Assembly (NCBI GenBank): GCA_905176665.1
Contig: CAJINA010000094.1
Coordinates: forward strand, 1-64,000
Source of the DNA: Olavius algarvensis Delta 4 endosymbiont
Lineage (GTDB): Bacteria > Desulfobacterota > Desulfobacteria > Desulfobacterales > CAJINA01
Length of the DNA stretch: 64,000 nt
Direction: 5' to 3'
The notes below the pieces were generated by a model. The model was not told the origin of the DNA and searched no databases. It was given only the letters and a program-made list of their open reading frames with translations. Numbering within the stretch: position 1 is the stretch's first letter; the number at the start of each line of letters is the position of its first letter. Position numbers and translations under genes: made by a program. Below are positions 16,645 to 25,280 of this stretch, piece by piece.

Positions 16645-18336
16645 TCAATCCAGCCCCAGCGTACCTCCGGGGTTCATAATGTTGTGCGGGTCGAAGTGCG
16701 TTTTCAAGGCCCGCAGCACGTCCATCTGTTCTTTGCCCAGATGCTTTTTCATCCAGGGGCCGATCATTTTGCCAACCCCGTGGTGATGGCTCGGCGAACC
16801 GCCATGGAGGACAATCTGATCGATGATGCCCCGGTGAAACCGTTTGAAATCAGCCATGTCATCAAATTTAGAGATGAAGATAAAATATAGATTGGTACCC
16901 TGCGGGTAGAAGTGGGAGCAGTGGGTCATACAGACTGTTTGCGGCCGGTCCTTTATAAAAGTCCGCACGGCCCGGTGTACCCGTTGCAGATCGGTCCAGC
17001 TTACGGCCGTCTCCAGGGTTTCGATGGTTATGCCGTAATCGTTCAGGTCTTCCCGCATATATGGATCCGCAAAACGGCCGTGCTCCCACTGGGTGACCGG
17101 GTAACCGGTGATATACATGGCGCCGTGCTGCCGGCAGATGGCCTTTACACATCCTTTCACGTTACTGGCAAAGCCTCGTTCACCTTCGGTATGTCCGATG
17201 CAGAGGCAGCGAACCCCCGGTTTAAAACCCCGCAGGCGGATCAGTCGGTCGATCCAGGTGTCTTCCACGCCGTAAAGCTTAAGCGCTACAGCGGTCTCTT
17301 CCGGATCGGATATCCGGTACATGGCCGGCATCCCGAACTCGCCCTGGGCAATTTCCCGGGAGGCGTTAACCGCGGCCGCCCAGTCCGGGAAGATAAATGC
17401 AAATTTACGGCGATTTTCCGGCCGGTAGCGAAATACTTTAAGGGTGACGGCTACCAGTACGCCGAAAGCGCCTTCGGAACCTTTCAGGATATCGTTTACC
17501 TTTGGTCCCGTGGCTGTGCCCGGGTACACGAGCGTTTTCAGATGTCCGGCGGGCGTCACGATCTCCTGTCCCAAAACCAGATCATAGGCATCCCCGTAGT
17601 ACGAAGATTGCTGCCCGGAGCCCAGCGCGGCAATCCAGCCGCCCACGGAAGCATATTCGAACGATTGGGGGAAGTGTCCGCAAGTATAGGCATGCCGGGC
17701 GTCCAGCCGTTCCGGAGCCCGGTTGAGCAAATCCTCCAGAGCCGGCCCCAGCATGCCGGGTTCAACGGTGATCGTCCGATCGGTTTCATTAAATTCCAGA
17801 TGCCGATGCATGTGGGTGCCCATCACCAGGACAACGCCGCCTTTGCCACTGGCCAGACCCAGGGTCACCGAGCCGCCGCCGCCATAAACGGTAACGGGAA
17901 TCTTGGCGCGGTGACAATAGGCCACGACCTGGATTATGTCCGCCTTGCTCCGGGGGTGCAGGGCCAGATCGGCGACATCACGGACAATCCCCCGGCGCAG
18001 CTGCATGGCCTCTTCAGATGTCTTGCCGGTCGAATATTTAACCCGGGCAAAATCATCACGATCAACATTGTCGGCGCCTACGATTGCTTCCAGAGCCGCG
18101 ATCCGGTCGGGCGTGAGGGCCGGTGCAGCGGTACCGGTGACCGTTTCACGGCCCGCATGCGTTTTAGACGCGAAATCGGCGTCGGTCAGGTTGAGCTCCC
18201 GTTTCAAAAGGGCGTACAGACGTTCGTTGGGATGTTTGAATCCATCCGGGGCACCCCATTTGAATATCGAGCGAAAAGAACCTCGGGGGGGCGGCCGGTC
18301 GGTCCATTCCGGTTTGAATACTGGTCGCGCTGTCAT
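16645..18336 (-). CDS. FAD-linked oxidase, alkyldihydroxyacetonephosphate synthase-like
   Basis: 563-residue flavoprotein of the VAO/GlcD family. The FAD-binding domain (about 90-270) includes VKYSTGKTSEEAM, PVTVYGGGGSVTLGL and GWIAALGSGQQSSYYGD. The C-terminal half holds the HCSHFYPQGTNLYFIF and GSPSHHHGVGKMIGPW segments characteristic of alkylglycerone-phosphate synthase relatives, including the histidine triplet. AGPS makes ether-lipid precursors; bacterial relatives next to glpD may instead oxidise glycerol derivatives. It lies between glpD and the FGGY kinase on the same strand. AGPS-like family assignment is good; the reaction is unproven. Confidence 0.8.
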   Translation of the reverse strand: MTARPVFKPEWTDRPPPRGSFRSIFKWGAPDGFKHPNERLYALLKRELNLTDADFASKTHAGRETVTGTAAPALTPDRIAALEAIVGADNVDRDDFARVKYSTGKTSEEAMQLRRGIVRDVADLALHPRSKADIIQVVAYCHRAKIPVTVYGGGGSVTLGLASGKGGVVLVMGTHMHRHLEFNETDRTITVEPGMLGPALEDLLNRAPERLDARHAYTCGHFPQSFEYASVGGWIAALGSGQQSSYYGDAYDLVLGQEIVTPAGHLKTLVYPGTATGPKVNDILKGSEGAFGVLVAVTLKVFRYRPENRRKFAFIFPDWAAAVNASREIAQGEFGMPAMYRISDPEETAVALKLYGVEDTWIDRLIRLRGFKPGVRCLCIGHTEGERGFASNVKGCVKAICRQHGAMYITGYPVTQWEHGRFADPYMREDLNDYGITIETLETAVSWTDLQRVHRAVRTFIKDRPQTVCMTHCSHFYPQGTNLYFIFISKFDDMADFKRFHRGIIDQIVLHGGSPSHHHGVGKMIGPWMKKHLGKEQMDVLRALKTHFDPHNIMNPGGTLGLD

Positions 18337-18651
18337 GTCTACACACCTCGCGGTATGAAGCGTTTATTTGGTCATCACTAACCTGGCCCTTAAGACCAGG
18401 TCAGAGATAACGGGCTCTGACGTTAAAGATTGTGAAGCAGCTCAGATTTAAAGGTTAAAGTCTGAAGACTGAAGGTGAAAGCACTGGAAAAGCCATTGTC
18501 ACATGGGATCAGTTCGACCATGTGTGTAATCCATTTCGATTGGCCAGATTGGTTGTAAGGCTTTTCTTCAGCCTTCACTCTTCGACCTGATTCCCTGAAT
18601 CCGGCCACTCTTTTTTATGGTTCTGTGTCCCGCTCGACTCCAAGGGTCGGG
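18337..18651. other. Intergenic region with operator-like palindrome and CTGAAG repeat
   Basis: No convincing gene. It contains ACCTGG (18381-18386), 9 bases, CCAGGT (18396-18401), a palindrome 45 bases upstream of the FAD-oxidase start, and an imperfect heptad-like repeat AAAGGTTAAAGTCTGAAG followed by ACTGAAGGTGAAAG (18450-18480). The reverse complement of a similar repeat occurs at 42194-42222. A 61-codon open frame here (18423-18608, minus) has no ribosome binding site or recognisable content. Confidence 0.45.
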
Positions 18652-20211
18652 TTAACCGCCGGGCGGGGCGTAGCAACGCTGCCAGAGGTCGCGATAGCTC
18701 TCGATCTCAAAACGCCAGCGGGAAGCATCCCAGTCCAGGACCGATGTCAGCAGTCGCTGAATGCGGTCGATATCGGCCAGGCCGCCCTTGTCCAGCAAAA
18801 GTCCTAATCTGACCCGGCGCAGGAGGATGTCCTCGAGGTGACGGACATTTTCATGGGCTGCGACATGCGGCAGTTCCGCCCAGACACTGCAGGTGCCCGG
18901 TATGCGTTCAAGGTCATCCGGCGTAGCTGTTTCTGTCAACCGCCGGGCAGCCATGCCGTAGCGGCCGTAAAGCCGGCCCAAGGCCCTGGCGGTCAGCGGA
19001 CCGTCCACCAGGCGGGGAACCGGGATTTTTTCAAAAACGGGAGGGCGGCGCCCGGTCTCAAACGCCGGGAGGTAGGGCCGGGCCGCCATCAGGGCGTCCC
19101 AGGCCAATTTTCGAAAGGTGGTCAATTTGCCGCCCGTAACGCTCACCAGGCCGTTTTCAGCCCAAATGAAGTGTTCCCGCGATTCAGCCGAAGGGGCGCG
19201 ATTGCCGCGACTCAGGATCGGGCGGATCCCGGCGAATGATGCCCGGCAGTCCCGCAGGGAAATCCCCAGAGCCGGAAACAGCATGTGGACGCCCGCCATC
19301 AGGTAGCGGGCCTCAGCGAGGCTGATCGCCGGTTCGTTATCCAGGGCCTGGGTGTGATCCAGGTCGGTGGTCCCGACCAGGACGGCGCCTTCCCAGGGAA
19401 CGATAAAAACCGCGCGGTTGTCTTGCGGATGCATAAAGCTGATGCCGCCTGGAACGGGCAGTTTGCGGGCCGGGAACACCAGGTGGCTGCCTCTTAAAGG
19501 GCGCAGGTGATACCCTTTCTTTAAAGATGCGTGCAGGGTTTCGACCCAGGCACCGGTGGCATTGATGACGGCCTTTGCCGTAATGACGCGTTCAAGGCCG
19601 GATTCCGCGTCCCGGGCGCGGACTCCGGTCACCCGGTCTTGACCGTCGTGCTGTATATCGGCGACCTGGGTGCAATTCAGGGCCCAACCGCCATGAGCCA
19701 CCGCGTCGTTTATCAGGCGCAGCACCAGGCGGGTGTCGTCGGATTGGGCATCATAGAAACTGAAACCACCGGTTAACCCGTCACGCCGGATACCTGTAAT
19801 AGCATCGGCAAAGGTTGCCTTCTCATCGAAGCGGTGCTGTTTCTTGCCGGCAATAAGGTCATACATGGTGAGTCCGGTTTCCAGGGCCCATTTGCCGGGG
19901 CGTTGGCCACTGAAAACCGGGACCAAAAATTTCACCCGTTCAACCAGGCCCGGCGCTTCCCGCAACAGGGCCTCCCGTTCTTTCACCGCAGTGCGGGTAA
20001 GTAAAAACCGCCCCTGTTTTAGATAGCGCAGGCCGCCGTGGACCAACTTGGAGGATCGGCTCGAGGTGCCCCACGCAAAGTCGTTTTTTTCCAGCAGGAG
20101 GGTTCGCAGCCCACAGCGTACGGCCTCTCTGAGGATTCCGGCACCGGTGATACCGCCGCCGACAACGATCAGGTCCCATGTTTTATCTATGGTGTTGATA
20201 TCCGTACTCAA
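18652..20211 (-). CDS. glpD: Aerobic-type glycerol-3-phosphate dehydrogenase
   Basis: 519-residue FAD enzyme oxidising glycerol 3-phosphate to dihydroxyacetone phosphate at the membrane. The dinucleotide motif DLIVVGGGITGAGILREA is near the N-terminus, followed by the GlpD signature SSRSSKLVHGGLRYL. IRPILSRG and VSVTGGKLTTFRKLA are also family features, and a C-terminal GlpD domain follows. It is 9 bases downstream of the GntR gene, so the pair is one transcript. It supplies electrons to quinone and carbon to the lower glycolytic pathway. Confidence 0.93.
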   Translation of the reverse strand: MSTDINTIDKTWDLIVVGGGITGAGILREAVRCGLRTLLLEKNDFAWGTSSRSSKLVHGGLRYLKQGRFLLTRTAVKEREALLREAPGLVERVKFLVPVFSGQRPGKWALETGLTMYDLIAGKKQHRFDEKATFADAITGIRRDGLTGGFSFYDAQSDDTRLVLRLINDAVAHGGWALNCTQVADIQHDGQDRVTGVRARDAESGLERVITAKAVINATGAWVETLHASLKKGYHLRPLRGSHLVFPARKLPVPGGISFMHPQDNRAVFIVPWEGAVLVGTTDLDHTQALDNEPAISLAEARYLMAGVHMLFPALGISLRDCRASFAGIRPILSRGNRAPSAESREHFIWAENGLVSVTGGKLTTFRKLAWDALMAARPYLPAFETGRRPPVFEKIPVPRLVDGPLTARALGRLYGRYGMAARRLTETATPDDLERIPGTCSVWAELPHVAAHENVRHLEDILLRRVRLGLLLDKGGLADIDRIQRLLTSVLDWDASRWRFEIESYRDLWQRCYAPPGG

Positions 20212-20220
20212 TCGGTTGAC

Positions 20221-20913
20221 TCACCCCTCGATGGTTTTCCAGATTGCAATGCTTTCGTGCATGGCCGCGGCTACCAGCTTTTCAATACCGGTATCGCCGG
20301 TGGAGATAGCGTCCCGCAATTGCAGGTAGAACTTCCTGGAAGCAGCTCGGGCGCTTGGTTCTTTGAAGTAACGCCGGCCGGCTTGCTTAAAAACCGCGGC
20401 GAAATCATTCAGGATAAGCGGAAAGAAGGGGTTGCCGCTGCTGCGCGCGGCCTGCACCTGCCACTGCCAGTCAAAACTGGCATATGACCGGGTGTCATCC
20501 GCAAGGCGTCCGCCCGGCTCCAGACAGGCCGCCATAGCCTCGGGAGCGGCGGTTGCAGCCTGGGCCGCCGCCGCCGGCATGAACAAAACCCGGATTTCAA
20601 GCAGGTGCCGGATCGCGTTATCCGGGATGAACCGGGCATGCTCGGCCAGAGTGCCCAGCAGGCTCAGCCCACCCTTGGCCCAGTAATCCCGGACGCGGGA
20701 CGGTTTGCCGTGTTGTATCTTGATCCAGCCCTCCCGGGACAGCCTTTGGAGCACTTCCCGCAGGGTTGGACGGGTGACACCCAGTTGGGCGGCCAATGTG
20801 CGTTCATTGGGCAGGGTGCTGTCCGGGGGGTAGGTCCCGTCCAGCAGCGCCGTTACCAGCTTATGTTCCACAAAGGCGGACGGCCGCATAGGAACGACCC
20901 GTTTTGTCTGCAT
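20221..20913 (-). CDS. GntR/FadR-subfamily transcriptional regulator
   Basis: 230-residue regulator. The N-terminal winged helix (about 12-80) has the GntR pattern PNERTLAAQLGVTRPTLREVLQRL. The C-terminal all-helical FCD-like domain (100-230) would bind a small acid or phosphate ligand. The start at 20913 is fixed by GGAGG seven to ten bases upstream. Operator-like repeats lie 17-38 bases before the ATG, so it probably represses itself and glpD; similar sites upstream of the FGGY kinase suggest a local regulon. Effector unknown. Confidence 0.88.
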   Translation of the reverse strand: MQTKRVVPMRPSAFVEHKLVTALLDGTYPPDSTLPNERTLAAQLGVTRPTLREVLQRLSREGWIKIQHGKPSRVRDYWAKGGLSLLGTLAEHARFIPDNAIRHLLEIRVLFMPAAAAQAATAAPEAMAACLEPGGRLADDTRSYASFDWQWQVQAARSSGNPFFPLILNDFAAVFKQAGRRYFKEPSARAASRKFYLQLRDAISTGDTGIEKLVAAAMHESIAIWKTIEG

Positions 20914-20929
20914 GTTAGAACGACCTCCT

Positions 20930-20951
20930 ACTGGTAAGAGGTCATACCAGT
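20930..20951. promoter_or_regulatory. Operator-like palindrome upstream of the GntR gene
   Basis: ACTGGT (20930-20935), 10 bases, ACCAGT (20946-20951). Inside it, GGT-CAT-ACC (20940-20948) fits the GGT-N3-ACC core known for FadR-type GntR proteins, so two overlapping readings are possible. Confidence 0.5.
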
Positions 20952-21069
20952 TGGTGCTTGTTGTGTCAAGTTTAAGTTCCGCCCGGCCTTTCAAGCGGGC
21001 CGAGGTCGAAAATGCGTCTGAAGATTCGGGAAACACTCGACTTTTACGACGGCAGGGGCTATGTTGTTT

Positions 21070-21262
21070 AGAACCAATTTCAAAAAAGTCTTTTGGCCCA
21101 AACTCGGCGTTGGGCGCTCGGTTCAAGTCCACAAAATACACGAGTATTCCTGTGGATTGCGACCCACCTTCAAGGGGTAGATCTAGCGGGAAGTCCCGCA
21201 ACTCGGGGAACCTCACGGCCGCCTTGATTTTGAACCAAAATCCGTTTTTTGATATAGGTTCT
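21070..21262. repeat. Palindromic intergenic repeat, family B, copy 2
   Basis: The ends AGAACCAATTTCAAAAAA and TTTTTTGATATAGGTTCT are inverted repeats of each other. The inner arms are TCTTTTGGCCCAAACTCG and CGCCTTGATTTTGAACC. The central core is AAAATACACGAGTATTCC. It lies between the divergent GntR gene and rfbB, ending 31 bases before the rfbB start. Confidence 0.8.
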
Positions 21263-21293
21263 AGTGTCTTTGCAATTGTAGCCGGAGAAAACT

Positions 21294-22337
21294 ATGGAAA
21301 ACATTTTGGTTACCGGAGGGTGCGGTTTCATCGGATCCAATTTTATCCGCTTCCTCCTGGCACGCGATGATTTTTCCGGTCGGATTGTCAATGTGGATAA
21401 ACTCACTTATGCCGGCAATGCCGAAAATCTCGACGGCATAGCGGCCCGCTATCCGAACCGTTACATTTTCGAACAAGCGGATATTTGCGACCCGACCGCC
21501 ATGGGGGAAATTTTCAGGGTAAACGACGTAGATGCGGTCTGTCATTTTGCGGCTGAGTCGCATGTGGACCGCTCGATCGTCGGCCCGGATGCGTTCATAC
21601 AAACCAATATAAATGGCACTTTCAACCTGCTGGAACAGGCCCGTGCCCGCGGTGACCGGCTCGTACTGTTTCACCATGTGAGTACGGATGAAGTCTACGG
21701 CAGCCTGGGCCCGGAAGGGCGCTTTCGGGAGACGACACCCTACCGACCCAACAGCCCTTATTCAGCCTCGAAAGCCGGCTCGGATCATCTCGTGCGGGCT
21801 TATCACCATACTTACGGACTGCCCGTGACGGTATCCAACTGTTCCAATAATTACGGACCCTACCAATTCCCGGAAAAACTCATACCGCTGGTTATCCTCA
21901 ATGCTCTCGAGGCCAAACCTCTGCCGGTTTACGGGGATGGCACCAATGTGCGGGACTGGCTGCATGTTGAAGACCATTGCCGGGCGGTCTGGGCCATTAT
22001 GCAGAAAGGCAAACGCGGCCGAACCTACAATATTGGCGGCGACTGTGAAAAACGGAACATCGAGGTCGTCACGGAAATATGTGCGGTGCTGGATCGAATG
22101 TCGCCTGTCGAGCGACCGCGGCGGGAACTGATCACGTTCGTGGCAGACCGCCCGGGGCACGACCAGCGCTACGCGATCGACTTTTCGAAAATTCGGGACG
22201 AACTCGCCTGGGCGCCCCGGGAGACCTTTGTCAGTGGTTTGGAGAAGACGGTCCGCTGGTACCTCGACAACCACGACTGGGTAGCGCGCGTCCGGAGTGG
22301 TGAATATCAACGCTGGGTCGATTCCCACTACGGGTAG
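21294..22337 (+). CDS. rfbB: dTDP-glucose 4,6-dehydratase
   Basis: 347-residue NAD-dependent short-chain dehydrogenase converting dTDP-glucose to dTDP-4-keto-6-deoxyglucose for surface polysaccharides. Motifs are the [14 protein letters not shown]ossmann turn, [12 protein letters not shown] with the catalytic T-D-E, the [13 protein letters not shown]-x3-K pair and [15 protein letters not shown]. Length is normal. It is a single plus-strand gene with no other rhamnose-pathway gene nearby. GGAG precedes the ATG. Confidence 0.94.
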   Translation: MENILVTGGCGFIGSNFIRFLLARDDFSGRIVNVDKLTYAGNAENLDGIAARYPNRYIFEQADICDPTAMGEIFRVNDVDAVCHFAAESHVDRSIVGPDAFIQTNINGTFNLLEQARARGDRLVLFHHVSTDEVYGSLGPEGRFRETTPYRPNSPYSASKAGSDHLVRAYHHTYGLPVTVSNCSNNYGPYQFPEKLIPLVILNALEAKPLPVYGDGTNVRDWLHVEDHCRAVWAIMQKGKRGRTYNIGGDCEKRNIEVVTEICAVLDRMSPVERPRRELITFVADRPGHDQRYAIDFSKIRDELAWAPRETFVSGLEKTVRWYLDNHDWVARVRSGEYQRWVDSHYG

Positions 22338-22491
22338 CGGGCAAGGGCCCTGGTCCGGGCGCGCAGGGCGATAAACGTCCGGGCCTTTCCACGCTGACCC
22401 GCGAGGGATAATAACCCAAACCACAGTTGGACAAACCGGTAAGAAGCTACGAACCTATTACTAAACAAACCCGTGCGAGAGATGATTATAA

Positions 22492-23217
22492 ATGAAGCAG
22501 CCCAAAGATTACCTGGTCTTTCCCCTGGATGTGCCTACGCCTGAAGCGGTGCAGAACTATATTGAACGTTTGGCAGACGTGGTGGGGATGTTCAAAGTGG
22601 GGTTGGAAATGTTCACCAAGGCGGGCCCGGAGATCATCGCCTTTATCAAGGCGGCAACCGATGCCAGGATCTTTTTAGACCTGAAACTGCACGATATCCC
22701 GGTAACCGTGCAACGCGCCATGAACGTGATTGCGGATATGGGTGTTGATCTGGTGACTGTGCACTGCGGGGACAGCCGGGCCATGCTGGAAGCGGCTGTT
22801 GCCGGAGCCGGCGGCCGGGTGGGCGTCCTGGGCGTCACGGTGTTGACCAGCATTTCCAACGATGACCTGCTGGCCGCCGGTTACCGTGATGAATTTGCAG
22901 AGGATATCAACCGTCTGGTCCTAAAGCGCGCGGCGCTGGCTCTGGAAACCGGTTGTACGGGGATCGTCTGCTCGGGATTAGAGGTCGGCGGTCTGAAACA
23001 GCGGTTGGGAAGCCGGCTGGTGGCGGTTACACCGGGAATCCGTCCGTCCTGGGAGGAAACCGGAGCAGATGATCAGAAGCGGGTGGTTACACCGGCCCGA
23101 GCTATTCAGGACGGCGCCGATTACCTGGTGATCGGACGGCCCATCCGGGATGCGGCCGATCCAGCGGTCGCAGCCGAGAAAATTCTGGCGGAGATTGGCG
23201 GCGGCCTACCGGCTTGA
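22492..23217 (+). CDS. pyrF: Orotidine 5'-phosphate decarboxylase
   Basis: 241-residue class I OMP decarboxylase making UMP. The catalytic D-K-x-x-D array is seen in FLDLKLHDIPVTV, with phosphate-binding loops GIRPSWEETGADDQKR and YLVIGRPIRDAADP. GAGAGATGA lies before the ATG. It is a solitary gene followed by a family B repeat. Confidence 0.95.
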   Translation: MKQPKDYLVFPLDVPTPEAVQNYIERLADVVGMFKVGLEMFTKAGPEIIAFIKAATDARIFLDLKLHDIPVTVQRAMNVIADMGVDLVTVHCGDSRAMLEAAVAGAGGRVGVLGVTVLTSISNDDLLAAGYRDEFAEDINRLVLKRAALALETGCTGIVCSGLEVGGLKQRLGSRLVAVTPGIRPSWEETGADDQKRVVTPARAIQDGADYLVIGRPIRDAADPAVAAEKILAEIGGGLPA

Positions 23218-23253
23218 AGCGCTTGTTCCGGTGTTCATTGGCCCGGCGGGATA

Positions 23254-23476
23254 CTATAAACTATCTCAAAAAAACCTTTTGGCCCAATCGCGGCGTTGGG
23301 CGCCAAATTGGCACGTAAATCGCCCCAGTAAGAAATGCTACCAGTAGTGCGGATCAAAGCATCAAGATACTGGAGTATTGAACACACAAGGCATTGGCTT
23401 CGCCGGGACCTCCGGTTCGAGCGTCGCTCCCGCCGCACCTTGAACCCCAATCCGTTATTATAGATAGTTTCTATAG
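23254..23476. repeat. Palindromic intergenic repeat, family B, copy 3
   Basis: The left end CTATAAACTATCTC and the right end GATAGTTTCTATAG are inverted. The inner arms are CCTTTTGGCCCAATCGCGG and CGCACCTTGAACCCCAAT. The core is AAGATACTGGAGTATTG. This is the longest copy. The right end overlaps the stop codon of a possible 31-residue membrane peptide. Confidence 0.78.
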
Positions 23477-23566
23477 CAGATCCAGGTACCGGCCGATGGT
23501 AAGCACCACAATGACCAGAGCCAGGATGATCCCGCACAAGATGTGGTCCCGGTTAAGATAGCGCAC
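23471..23566 (-). CDS. Possible 31-residue membrane microprotein
   Basis: A GTG-initiated frame encodes a 31-residue peptide beginning VRYLNRDH. Its middle (CGIILALVIVVLTIG) is a clear single transmembrane helix and its end is RYLDLL. It begins 6 bases after the stop of lysC, and a family B repeat abuts its stop codon just as other copies abut real gene ends. There is no ATG and no obvious ribosome binding site, so coupling to lysC translation would be needed. Confidence 0.4.
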   Translation of the reverse strand: MRYLNRDHILCGIILALVIVVLTIGRYLDLL

Positions 23567-23571
23567 CGGGG

Positions 23572-24789
23572 CTACTCGGCATCGAGGCCGAAGGCGGAAT
23601 GCAGGACGCGGACGGCCAGTTCCGCATACTTTTCATCGATGACGCAGGATATTCTGATTTCCGAAGTGCTGATCAGGCGGATATTGATATTCTCGGCCGC
23701 CAGGGTCGCAAACATCTTCGCTGCCACGCCCGAGTGATTTTTCATTCCCACCCCGATGACCGATACCTTGGCGATGTCGGTTTTGCCGCGAATACTATCG
23801 GCCCCAAGATCAGCGACGATCTTTTCGCCGATCGCCATTGCCCGTTCGTAATCACCCCGCGGCACCGTGAAAGTAATGTCATTGTGCCCGTCGGTCGGTG
23901 AGGTCTGAATGATCATATCGACTACGATGCTTGCTTCGGCCAGGGGGGTAAAGATCTTGGCGGCTACCCCCGGCTGGTCGGGGACCTTTTTAAATGTCAG
24001 TCTGGCTTCATTCTTATCGCTGGTGACACCTGAAACCACCAGGCGCTCCATTTCCGCGTCTGCATTCATTACCATGGTTCCTTCCTCTTCGTTGAAAGAT
24101 GACCGCACGTGTACCGGTACGTTGAACTTCTTGGCGAATTCCACCGACCGGATCTGCAGCACTTTGGCGCCCAGGCTGGCCATTTCAAGGGTTTCTTCGT
24201 AGGAGATTTTTTCGATTTTACGGGCCTGGCTGCAGATGTTGGGATCGGCGGTGTAGATGCCGTCGACATCCGTGTAAATCTCGCAGACATCGGCTTGAAG
24301 GGCGGCTGCGATTGCCGCGGCGGATGTATCCGATCCTCCCCGGCCCAGCGTGGTAATGTTTCCATTGGGCTCAGCGCCCTGAAAGCCGGCAATGACAACA
24401 ATATGGCGGCCATTGATGAATTGGTGGATCCGATCAGTGCCGATGTTGACGATACGGGCGTTTCCATAGGCATTGTCCGTCCGGACCTCAGCCTGGTGAC
24501 CCAGCAGTGAAACGGCCGGATAGCCCATGCCGATCAGCATCATGGCCATCAAAGACGCCGTGGTCTGTTCGCCGGTCGCCATGAGAACGTCCAGTTCACG
24601 TCGATCCGGTTTTTCAGCGGCTTTTTGAGCCATGGCGATCAGCTTGTCGGTGACCCCCGACATGGCCGAGAGAACCACGACCACATCGTTGCCGGCTTTG
24701 TAGGTTTTAATAATGCGGTTGGCGACGTTGCCGATCTTATCCAGATCACCGACAGATGTGCCGCCGTATTTTTGTACTATGAGCCCCAT
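23572..24789 (-). CDS. lysC: Aspartate kinase
   Basis: 405-residue enzyme phosphorylating aspartate, first step to lysine, threonine, methionine and diaminopimelate. The kinase domain starts VQKYGGTSVGDLDKI and contains GRGGSDTSAAAIAAAL. Two C-terminal ACT domains (about 265-405, TDGHNDITF and ISTSEIRISCVI) bind the feedback inhibitor. The length fits the monofunctional class. Its start overlaps the tsaE end by 13 bases, so nnr, tsaE and lysC form a minus-strand operon. Confidence 0.95.
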   Translation of the reverse strand: MGLIVQKYGGTSVGDLDKIGNVANRIIKTYKAGNDVVVVLSAMSGVTDKLIAMAQKAAEKPDRRELDVLMATGEQTTASLMAMMLIGMGYPAVSLLGHQAEVRTDNAYGNARIVNIGTDRIHQFINGRHIVVIAGFQGAEPNGNITTLGRGGSDTSAAAIAAALQADVCEIYTDVDGIYTADPNICSQARKIEKISYEETLEMASLGAKVLQIRSVEFAKKFNVPVHVRSSFNEEEGTMVMNADAEMERLVVSGVTSDKNEARLTFKKVPDQPGVAAKIFTPLAEASIVVDMIIQTSPTDGHNDITFTVPRGDYERAMAIGEKIVADLGADSIRGKTDIAKVSVIGVGMKNHSGVAAKMFATLAAENINIRLISTSEIRISCVIDEKYAELAVRVLHSAFGLDAE

Positions 24790-25280
24790 TGAATCTCCTT
24801 GTTTTTTTTGACCCCCCTTAACAGATTCACGGCGGGAAGTCCATATGCGATCAATTCCAGGCGGCGGGTTTGCGGGGCGAGAATTTGGATGTCGATGGAG
24901 AGTTGGTTGTCGAACCGGTGACTGTCAAGGCGCTCCGGCCACTCTATGGCCACAACGCACTGCTGTTCCAGTATTTCCTCGAGGCCGATTTCGGTAATAT
25001 CGCTATGATCGGCCAGCCGATAGAGGTCGGCATGGCAAAGGGGGAGACGCCCCGGATATTCGTTGATCAGGGTGTAGGATGGGCTCGTGATATAGTACTC
25101 ACGGGGGACTTCCAGGCCTGCGGCCAGCCCCTGGACGAAGACGGTTTTGCCGCTGGCCAGATCTCCGCTGAGGGTGATGATCAGGGGGATCGCCAGGTCG
25201 GCGCCGATAGCCGCGCCCAGGCTGCGGGTTTGATCCGGGTGGTTGGAGACCAGGGCCCCGTTGGTTTTAGCTGTCATCAT
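24777..25280 (-). CDS. tsaE: tRNA t6A synthesis ATPase TsaE
   Basis: 167-residue P-loop protein of the complex making threonylcarbamoyladenosine on tRNA. The Walker A motif is GDLASGKT (about 39-46), followed by TSPSYTLINEYPG and the WPERL motif typical of TsaE. It overlaps nnr upstream by 14 bases and lysC downstream by 13; the nnr-tsaE pairing is common in bacteria. Confidence 0.92.
   Translation of the reverse strand: MMTAKTNGALVSNHPDQTRSLGAAIGADLAIPLIITLSGDLASGKTVFVQGLAAGLEVPREYYITSPSYTLINEYPGRLPLCHADLYRLADHSDITEIGLEEILEQQCVVAIEWPERLDSHRFDNQLSIDIQILAPQTRRLELIAYGLPAVNLLRGVKKNKEIQWGS

Noticed and set aside
16912..18381. 489-codon open frame on the plus strand
   Set aside because: It lies opposite the FAD-linked oxidase, which has clear domains; the frame has no ribosome binding site or recognisable motif and reflects GC-rich antisense openness.
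24777..24789. Frameshift joining tsaE and lysC
   Set aside because: Each has complete, correctly sized domains; the overlap is a normal operon arrangement.
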